The notes below the pieces were generated by a model. That model searched no databases. It was not told the origin of the DNA and was given only the letters and a program-made list of their open reading frames with translations. 11,119 nucleotides of DNA from an uncultured Plesiomonas sp. (GTDB lineage Bacteria; Pseudomonadota; Gammaproteobacteria; Enterobacterales; CAMTGL01). The stretch is taken from positions 1 to 11,119 of the forward strand of contig CAMTGL010000046.1 in NCBI GenBank assembly GCA_947071955.1, in the 5' to 3' direction. Positions within the stretch are counted from its first letter, which is position 1, and the number at the start of each line of letters is the position of its first letter. Made by a program: the position numbers and the translations under genes. Below, piece by piece: positions 5,987-11,119 of the stretch.

Positions 5987-7240
5987 ATGAAACGTGCCTT
6001 TATAATGGTGCTGGACTCATTCGGTATCGGTGCAGCAGAAGATGCTGTGAAATTTGGTGATGTGGGTGCTGATACACTGGGCCATATTGCACAGGCTTGT
6101 GCCAATGGTCAGGCTGATCATGGCCGTAAAGGGCCGCTGACGTTGCCAAATCTTAGCCGTTTAGGGCTGGGAAAAGCAGCACAAGAGTCAACCGGTACAT
6201 TCCCTGTTGGGCTTGATGAGCATGTTGAGATTATCGGGGCTTATGGCCACGCGGCCGAACTGTCATCAGGTAAAGATACGCCATCAGGCCACTGGGAAAT
6301 TGCCGGTGTTCCTGTGTTGTTTGACTGGGGATATTTCTCTGATCATGACAACAGCTTTCCTGCTGAGTTGTTAGAGAAAATTGTTACCCGCGCTAAATTG
6401 CCCGGTTATCTGGGAAATTGCCACGCTTCGGGTACACAAATTCTTGATGAGCTAGGCGAAGAGCACATGAAAACCGGCAAGCCGATTTTCTATACCTCTG
6501 CTGATTCGGTGTTCCAAATTGCCTGTCATGAAGAGACCTACGGGTTAGATAACCTGTACGCTCTTTGCAAAATCGTGCGTGAAGAGCTGGAAGGCTACAA
6601 TATTGGCCGTGTGATTGCGCGCCCATTCCTCGGTAATAAACCGGGTGAATTTCAGCGTACTGGCAACCGAAAAGATTTGGCCGTTGAGCCTCCGGCAATC
6701 ACAGTACTGCAAAAACTGGTTGAAGAGAAACACGGGCAAGTGGTATCGGTAGGTAAGATTGCTGATATTTACGCACACGTGGGTATCACCAAAAAAGTGA
6801 AAGCCACCGGTATTGATGCGCTGTTTGATGCCACGCTTGAAGAGATGAAACTGGCCGGTGATAACACCATTGTGTTCACCAACTTTGTTGATTTTGACTC
6901 TTCATACGGTCATCGCCGTGATGTTGCCGGTTATGCTGCGGCATTGGAGCTGTTTGATCGCCGTTTACCGGAAATGCTCTCACTGGTGGGTGAAGATGAC
7001 ATTTTGATCCTGACCGCAGATCACGGTTGTGATCCAACATGGCCGGGCTCTGATCATACGCGCGAGCACATTCCGGTGCTGGTGTATGGCCCGAAAATTA
7101 CCGCCGGTTCATTGGGCCGCCGGAAAACCTTTGCGGATATCGGGCAGACGCTGGCCGCTTATTTTGGAACATCGGCAATGGATTTTGGTATGCCAATGTT
7201 CTATCAGGATAAGTTAATTGAGCCAGATAACGGGCAATAA
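5987..7240 (+). CDS. deoB: Phosphopentomutase
   Basis: DeoB interconverts (deoxy)ribose-1-phosphate and the 5-phosphate, linking both phosphorylases to DeoC. It belongs to the alkaline-phosphatase superfamily and uses two Mn ions and a phosphothreonine. Metal ligands visible here are D10 (MVLDSFGIG), D304 and H309 (DFDSSYGH), D345-H346 (TADHGCDP) and H357 (SDHTREH); the spacing is that of known phosphopentomutases. The active threonine is probably T98 in GKDTPSGHWE. The length is 417 residues against about 407 in E. coli, with a slightly longer C-terminus. GAGG (5974-5977) stands 9 nt before the start. A 103-bp gap with an inverted repeat precedes deoD. Confidence 0.97.
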   Translation: MKRAFIMVLDSFGIGAAEDAVKFGDVGADTLGHIAQACANGQADHGRKGPLTLPNLSRLGLGKAAQESTGTFPVGLDEHVEIIGAYGHAAELSSGKDTPSGHWEIAGVPVLFDWGYFSDHDNSFPAELLEKIVTRAKLPGYLGNCHASGTQILDELGEEHMKTGKPIFYTSADSVFQIACHEETYGLDNLYALCKIVREELEGYNIGRVIARPFLGNKPGEFQRTGNRKDLAVEPPAITVLQKLVEEKHGQVVSVGKIADIYAHVGITKKVKATGIDALFDATLEEMKLAGDNTIVFTNFVDFDSSYGHRRDVAGYAAALELFDRRLPEMLSLVGEDDILILTADHGCDPTWPGSDHTREHIPVLVYGPKITAGSLGRRKTFADIGQTLAAYFGTSAMDFGMPMFYQDKLIEPDNGQ

Positions 7241-7288
7241 TTAGCTGATTATTCTGTATTCGTGTACGATCTTTGATGTTTACTGATC

Positions 7289-7316
7289 CTGTTGATTAGA
7301 TCTTAGTGATCAACAG
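7289..7316 (+). repeat. Inverted repeat between deoB and deoD
   Basis: CTGTTGAT (7289-7296) and ATCAACAG (7309-7316) form a perfect 8-bp stem, extendable by a T-G and an A-T pair, with a loop of about 8-12 nt. No T tract follows. It lies 12 nt before the deoD AAGGA. It may separate deoD from the upstream message by processing, stabilise a decay product, or be an operator. A weak promoter-like pair, TTGATG (7273-7278) and TTAGAT (7296-7301), overlaps it. Confidence 0.45.
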
Positions 7317-7343
7317 AAATAACCGATAAAGGAATCGATAACC

Positions 7344-8063
7344 ATGGCTACTCCGCATATTAATGCTGAAAACGGTGCATTTGCTGATGTTGTTTTGATG
7401 CCGGGCGATCCGCTACGTGCAAAATACATCGCAGAGACCTTTTTGCAAGATGCAGTCGAAGTCACTAACGTGCGCAGCATGCTGGGTTTTACCGGCACTT
7501 ATAAAGGACGCAAAGTTTCGGTAATGGGTCATGGTATGGGGATTCCATCCTGCTCTATTTATGCTAAAGAGCTGATTACCGAATACGGCGTGAAGAAAAT
7601 TATCCGTGTAGGTTCATGTGGTGCGGTGAGCACGGATGTGAAACTGCGCGAAGTGATTATCGGTATGGGTGCTTGTACTGATTCCAAAGTGAACCGTATG
7701 CGCTTTAAAGATCACGATTTCTCTGCAATCGCTGATTTTGATATGGTGCGTAACGCGGTTGATGCGGCAAAAGCGCGCGGTACTAAAGTGCGTGTCGGTA
7801 ACATCTTCTCGGCAGACCTGTTCTACACGCCAGATCCAAGCATGTTTGATGTGATGGAAAAATACGGTGTTCTGGGTGTTGAGATGGAAGCGGCCGGTAT
7901 CTATGGTGTCGCGGCAGAGTTTGGTGCTAAAGCACTGACTATCTGCACCGTTTCTGACCACATCCGTACCCATGAGCAGACATCAGCCGAAGAGCGTCAG
8001 TTGACGTTTAACGACATGATCGAAATCGCGCTTGAATCTGTGCTGCTGGGTGACCAAGAGTAA
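7344..8063 (+). CDS. deoD: Purine-nucleoside phosphorylase (DeoD type, hexameric)
   Basis: DeoD splits purine nucleosides and deoxynucleosides with phosphate to base and (deoxy)ribose-1-phosphate. The protein has 239 residues, the same as E. coli, and is nearly identical along its whole length. Phosphate-site residues are G21 (MPGDPLRAKYIAETF), R25, R44 (of a neighbouring subunit) and R88 in IIRVGSCGAV. H5 comes from the adjacent subunit. E180-M181-E182 contacts the sugar, and D205 (TVSDHIRTHEQ) with R218 protonates the base. AAGGA (7329-7333) lies 10 nt before the ATG. It is the last gene of the deo operon and is followed by a structured 3' UTR and a terminator. Confidence 0.98.
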   Translation: MATPHINAENGAFADVVLMPGDPLRAKYIAETFLQDAVEVTNVRSMLGFTGTYKGRKVSVMGHGMGIPSCSIYAKELITEYGVKKIIRVGSCGAVSTDVKLREVIIGMGACTDSKVNRMRFKDHDFSAIADFDMVRNAVDAAKARGTKVRVGNIFSADLFYTPDPSMFDVMEKYGVLGVEMEAAGIYGVAAEFGAKALTICTVSDHIRTHEQTSAEERQLTFNDMIEIALESVLLGDQE

Positions 8064-8146
8064 TTGTTGTGCTATTTGCGTGATGCAGCCATGCGCTGTT
8101 TTCGGTATGGCGATCAGGTTATTACCGCAAATAGAGGCTAAACAAT
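8063..8146 (+). ncRNA. Nested long hairpin in the deoD 3' UTR
   Basis: Four perfectly matched stems nest in order: ATTGTT (8063-8068) with AACAAT (8141-8146); CTATTTGCG (8072-8080) with CGCAAATAG (8126-8134); TGAT (8081-8084) with ATCA (8113-8116); GCCAT (8088-8092) with ATGGC (8107-8111). A small inner stem may close a TTTT loop. The structure starts on the last base of the deoD stop codon and ends 14 nt before the terminator, so a 3'-end RNA of about 130 nt could carry it. No known RNA family is recognised. Confidence 0.5.
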
Positions 8147-8159
8147 AACGCTGAAAGAC

Positions 8160-8192
8160 AAAAAGCGATGAGTATTCATCGCTTTTTCTTTT
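8160..8192. terminator. Bidirectional terminator between deoD and ytjB
   Basis: AAAAAGCGATGA (8160-8171) and TCATCGCTTTTT (8176-8187) form a perfect 12-bp stem with a GTAT loop. Transcripts from the left end in T8183-8187 and further T; transcripts from the right end in the complementary T run. It serves both the deo operon and the convergent ytjB gene, whose stop lies at 8201. Confidence 0.93.
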
Positions 8193-8200
8193 GTTCGTGC

Positions 8201-8989
8201 TTAACGGCGGTAGTGTGTTTTTCGGTTGGGCATTCGGCGGCGACGGCGCTGTTTAAGCTTGGCGTGTGTGTTACTTAGGTCACTCTCTGCTACAGTCGTG
8301 TCGTGACTGCCAGAGAGCGTGCTTTGCGGTGTACTTGGTGTGGAAGAGTGCGGATTAATACCTGATGCAGCACTTTGCTGACCGGAACTTGCTCGGCCTG
8401 TTATCAGGTAACTATCCTTGATCAAGCTGCGGTCTTTGAGCAGTGCATGCGTTATCGCAATACCGATCACCAGTGCACTGAGCAGCATTAAGCGGATCAT
8501 GCCGGTGGTGTTGTCGATCAGCTGATCATCAGTGGATTGCACGTGCGTATCAAGGGTCAGGCGCAAAAACCCGAGCGGGGTATTGTTCTCCGCAATAATC
8601 TCTACCATCTGGCGGTTTAGCATGGCACGCCGCTGTGAACCATCAAGCCCCAGCCTGTCTCTGACACTGGCGTTATCACCCGAGTGTGCAATCAGTGAAC
8701 CATCCATCCGGTAAACACTGGCATCTAAGATCCGTGCTTCCTGCGTCAGCTTATCGAGCTGTTGTGCTACCTGATCAGAGCCATCATCCATTTTCAGTAA
8801 TGGAAATAGCCCGACAGCCACCTGCCGCGTCAGTGTACGGGCGAGCTGATCGACCTGATCTGAGCGCGCTGCTTGTGCGTTTAAGCCAAATATACTGGCC
8901 GCTTGTAGCAGGGAAAGAAAAATAGACAGGCACACCGCCGCGATGAGCAAGGTGCGCAGGTGGTATTTAATCCGCTTTATTATGGGCAT
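8201..8989 (-). CDS. ytjB: Membrane protein of the Smp/YtjB (AhpA) family
   Basis: By position next to divergent serB and by architecture this is the Smp/YtjB (AhpA) protein, whose molecular role is poorly known. Using the ATG at 8989 it has 262 residues. A membrane segment spans about 13-34 (LLIAAVCLSIFLSLLQAA) and a second about 163-183. Between them lies a periplasmic region of about 125 residues, with VYRMDGSLIAHSG (92-104) and PLGFLRLTLDTH (138-149) resembling a sensor-like fold. The cytoplasmic tail is Ser/Thr/Gln-rich and ends in a strongly basic stretch (KLKQRRRRRMPNRK, about 244-257). E. coli YtjB is about 214 residues, so the tail is longer here. The ATG at 8995 is an alternative; a GAG lies 9 nt before the ATG at 8989 but only 3 nt before the other. 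Confidence 0.8.
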   Translation of the reverse strand: MPIIKRIKYHLRTLLIAAVCLSIFLSLLQAASIFGLNAQAARSDQVDQLARTLTRQVAVGLFPLLKMDDGSDQVAQQLDKLTQEARILDASVYRMDGSLIAHSGDNASVRDRLGLDGSQRRAMLNRQMVEIIAENNTPLGFLRLTLDTHVQSTDDQLIDNTTGMIRLMLLSALVIGIAITHALLKDRSLIKDSYLITGRASSGQQSAASGINPHSSTPSTPQSTLSGSHDTTVAESDLSNTHAKLKQRRRRRMPNRKTHYRR

Positions 8990-9180
8990 TACCATTAACT
9001 CAGTTGCAGCGCGCGCGGCACCAAAAATAGCCCCAAATCAGGGGGAGATCAGTTTTTATGCTCTGACAGCGATAGTGTATGTTGACCAGATGATCTTTTC
9101 TGATGCTCGGTGTTATCCCTTTTGTCTGTTGCCCGTCTCTTGTTTGTCTCTTTTCTGTTTATTTTCTGTGGGGTTGTCAG

Positions 9181-9208
9181 TTGCCAGCATGCCTTTCAAT
9201 AGGATAAT
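9181..9208 (+). promoter_or_regulatory. Likely serB promoter
   Basis: TTGCCA (9181-9186; 5 of 6 to the -35 consensus) and GATAAT (9203-9208; 5 of 6 to the -10 consensus) are separated by 16 bp. The predicted start is near 9215, about 30 nt before the serB ATG. The rest of the ytjB-serB spacer (8990-9180) holds a pyrimidine-rich tract at about 9116-9170 but no clear operator and no convincing minus-strand promoter. Confidence 0.6.
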
Positions 9209-9245
9209 TTACACCAGCAATTCACCGTGAGCAGGAAGCGTTAGA

Positions 9246-10223
9246 ATGAATCTTAAGGATAATGATTTTACCCGATTACCTTCACGTCTCTCTGAGTGGT
9301 CATGTTTACCTTTATTACTGCAAGGTCATGAGGCCATTCCGCTTGATTATACCTTGGGAGAGGGCGGATGGCTGCTGTATGGTAAAAATTTAGATAAAGC
9401 CGCGTTGGTGCGTTATCAGGGCCTACTGGATATGCCGTTAGTTGTGCAAGGTGCATGGCATGTGGCTGATTATCAAGTGGTGCAATTTGCTGGTCAATAC
9501 TCAGTGTCTGCTGCAGATATTGCCGATAAACTCGGGTGGGATACTGCCGCATTGAGTGCGTTGCCATCACTGCGTGCTCCGGGCTTATTGGTGATGGATA
9601 TGGATTCCACCGCTATCCAGATTGAGTGCATTGATGAGATAGCTACACTTGCCGGAACTGGCCCGCAAGTGGCTGAGGTTACTGAGCGTGCAATGCGTGG
9701 TGAGCTTGATTTTGCCCAGAGTCTGCGTCAGCGGGTGGCGACATTGCAAGGCGCTGACTGTCAGATTCTTGATCAGGTCTTGGCAAATTTGCCGCTGATG
9801 CCGGGGCTGACGGTACTGGTACAGCAGTTACAAACCTGTGGCTGGCAGGTGGCGATTGCTTCGGGGGGATTTACCTATTTTGCCGAACATTTACAGCGTC
9901 TGTTGGGGTTGTGTCATGTTGAAGCTAACGTGCTGGGTATCTGCGACAATCTGCTAACCGGTGATGTTGAAGGCGAGATTGTAGATGCCGAGCGTAAAGC
10001 TGTGGTGCTGCGCCAACTGGCCGATCAGTATCAGATCCCCCTGACCAATACGGTCGGTATTGGTGATGGGGCTAATGATCTGAAAATGCTGCATGCGGCC
10101 GGATTGGGCATTGCATTTCATGCCAAGCCGACCGTACAGGCACAGGCTCAGGTGGTGATCCGCCATGCTGATTTGCTGGGGGTGCTGTGCATTTTATCGG
10201 CCAGTATCGGGCGCAGCTTATAG
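9246..10223 (+). CDS. serB: Phosphoserine phosphatase
   Basis: SerB removes phosphate from O-phospho-L-serine, the last step of serine synthesis in the cytoplasm. The protein has 325 residues (E. coli 322). The HAD catalytic motif DMDST (118-122) supplies nucleophile D118 and acid/base D120. Motif II is S206 in IASGGFT, the motif III lysine is K251, and motif IV is GDGANDLKM (273-281) with the Mg ligands D274 and D278. The cap region EIATLAGTG...RAMRGELDF is typical of SerB. The N-terminal 110 residues match the regulatory/ACT-like region of the long enterobacterial form. AGGA (9233-9236) stands 9 nt before the ATG. It is divergent from ytjB, as in E. coli, and its last 6 nt overlap the convergent PilZ gene. 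Confidence 0.97.
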   Translation: MNLKDNDFTRLPSRLSEWSCLPLLLQGHEAIPLDYTLGEGGWLLYGKNLDKAALVRYQGLLDMPLVVQGAWHVADYQVVQFAGQYSVSAADIADKLGWDTAALSALPSLRAPGLLVMDMDSTAIQIECIDEIATLAGTGPQVAEVTERAMRGELDFAQSLRQRVATLQGADCQILDQVLANLPLMPGLTVLVQQLQTCGWQVAIASGGFTYFAEHLQRLLGLCHVEANVLGICDNLLTGDVEGEIVDAERKAVVLRQLADQYQIPLTNTVGIGDGANDLKMLHAAGLGIAFHAKPTVQAQAQVVIRHADLLGVLCILSASIGRSL

Positions 10224-11119
10224 CGTTTCGGTTAAGGTTTCGATGGCTATCCGGCGCTGTTCCGATTCGAGCCGCAGTAGAACCTCCTCGGTGCAGTCGG
10301 TCAGCTCGATCATGGCGGTCAGGGCCAATAATTCTTGTTCGAGCATTTTTGCCTGACTGAGATTGGCCCTGATAAGTTGCTCGAAATCGCGCAGTAAGTT
10401 GGGGTGCAATGTATTGCGTTTATAACGGGTTAGCTGAAAACGCAGTGCAATAAACTCCCCCTGTTGCATTGCTTTCCGGATAAACGCTATCAGGGCATTT
10501 TTATCCTCAAATTCCGTATCGAGCTTTTTATCCTGTAGTTGGTATTGCCACTTCTCTTGGTGCAGTGACAGATAAATTTTGTGCTCGGCAGGATACGGGC
10601 GGAATGGCTCGTTGAGCGGGCGGGTGACTAATTGTGACCAGTACTCTTCGAGTAGAGTCAACAGCAGAGTATTGGCCTGCCCCTGTCCGAGTCGGCGGTT
10701 TAAGTTGTAGGTTGCCGGAGTCATACCGACAGCGGTCGGCCGGTAGTTGTGCCCGTCTTGCACCACAAAAATCGGTATGCTGGCCAGATGCGGAACGGTG
10801 ATCTGGCGGAAAATATCGATGATCTCCGGCAGGGTCTGTTGCTCTGCATCCTCCTGTAAAATATGCAAATTAGCAGAGATCAGCCGCTGGATAAACTGCA
10901 CGCCGGTGTGTTCGGCATGCGGCTCAATGGCCGTGAGTACCAGTTGATCTTGCTCGGCATTGATATACAGCACCCGATACGGCAGGGTGTGCAGGGGGAT
11001 CTGTTTATCAAGAACTTGCCATGCCGGAAAGTGCAACAATAGCACCTGATTTCGTTTTATATTCAGCGGCTGCCCAAGCACAATACGTAAACCAACGGCT
11101 GAAAAATCAACGGTATAGC
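10218..11119 (-). CDS. PilZ-domain protein, PlzC-like (N-terminus beyond window edge)
   Basis: The minus-strand frame is open to the right edge, so the start is outside; 299 complete codons are visible. The GTG at 11081 is internal rather than the start, because the frame continues upstream as YTVDFSAVGLRI. D-F-S-A-V-G fits the conserved D/NxSxxG motif of PilZ domains, which bind cyclic di-GMP; the partner RxxxR motif would lie off the window. The domain appears to end near HTGVQFIQRLI. About 200 more residues follow with no domain I recognise, and the end is charged and helical (coiled-coil-like, EQELLALTAMIELTDC...RLESEQRR). In V. cholerae the PilZ protein PlzC is, as I recall, encoded next to serB, so this is probably its orthologue. 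The gene converges on serB with a 6-nt overlap and no intervening terminator. Confidence 0.72.
   Translation of the reverse strand, partial: YTVDFSAVGLRIVLGQPLNIKRNQVLLLHFPAWQVLDKQIPLHTLPYRVLYINAEQDQLVLTAIEPHAEHTGVQFIQRLISANLHILQEDAEQQTLPEIIDIFRQITVPHLASIPIFVVQDGHNYRPTAVGMTPATYNLNRRLGQGQANTLLLTLLEEYWSQLVTRPLNEPFRPYPAEHKIYLSLHQEKWQYQLQDKKLDTEFEDKNALIAFIRKAMQQGEFIALRFQLTRYKRNTLHPNLLRDFEQLIRANLSQAKMLEQELLALTAMIELTDCTEEVLLRLESEQRRIAIETLTETL

Noticed and set aside
8063..8146. Integron attC site resemblance (GTTG...TAACAATAAC)
   Set aside because: The short arms do not fit the GTTRRRY / RYYYAAC core pair at the required places, and no integrase or cassette gene is present.
9028..9060. Small CCCC/GGGG hairpin followed by a T run upstream of ytjB on the minus strand, as an attenuator
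   Set aside because: A 4-bp stem is too weak and no promoter placing it in a transcript can be shown.
8943..9230. Plus-strand open frame of 95 codons in the ytjB-serB gap
   Set aside because: It starts inside ytjB, ends over the serB promoter, and the peptide looks like translated T-rich spacer; no homologue comes to mind.

Overview
The window looks like chromosomal DNA from a gammaproteobacterium of the Vibrionaceae / Aeromonadaceae / Plesiomonas type. The reasons are DeoC, DeoA, DeoB, DeoD and SerB proteins close to those of E. coli, a concentrative nucleoside transporter that matches the V. cholerae CNT in motif numbering, and a gene order (nupC, deoCABD, smp/ytjB, serB, PilZ protein) that I recall from the V. 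cholerae chromosome. The exact genus cannot be fixed from the sequence alone. I see no transposase, integrase, CRISPR array, tRNA or rRNA.

Layout: (1) 1-124 holds the possible tail of an unidentified gene and a terminator serving pdxH. (2) pdxH lies on the minus strand at 125-778, divergent from yjjV (TatD-family metal hydrolase, plus strand); the gap between them carries two short palindromes and a threefold direct repeat. (3) nupC (2120-3394) has its own promoter with CRP-like sites spaced as in E. coli deoP2, and ends in a strong terminator. (4) A 440-bp gap carries a second promoter with a 14-bp perfect palindrome, then a leader of about 265 nt rich in RNA structure, then the deoC-deoA-deoB-deoD operon (3832-8063). 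(5) The deoD 3' UTR contains an elaborate nested hairpin and a bidirectional terminator shared with ytjB (smp/ahpA) on the minus strand. (6) serB is divergent from ytjB and convergent, with a 6-nt overlap, with a PilZ-domain protein cut by the right edge.

How the genes work together: the core of the window takes up nucleosides and breaks them down. NupC imports nucleosides with sodium. DeoA (pyrimidine deoxynucleosides) and DeoD (purine nucleosides) split them with phosphate to free base and (deoxy)ribose-1-phosphate. DeoB isomerises this to the 5-phosphate, and DeoC cleaves deoxyribose-5-phosphate to acetaldehyde and glyceraldehyde-3-phosphate. PdxH (pyridoxal phosphate synthesis), SerB (last step of serine synthesis), YtjB and the PilZ protein are flanking housekeeping or regulatory genes.

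The most interesting material is non-coding. The deoC leader has a repeated GGTGGGT that can compete for the same partner strand, a 20-bp-class hairpin and a possible 32-codon leader ORF. The nested hairpin in the deoD 3' UTR could be a processed 3'-end RNA. The nupC and deoC promoters share CRP-type control signals but differ in architecture.
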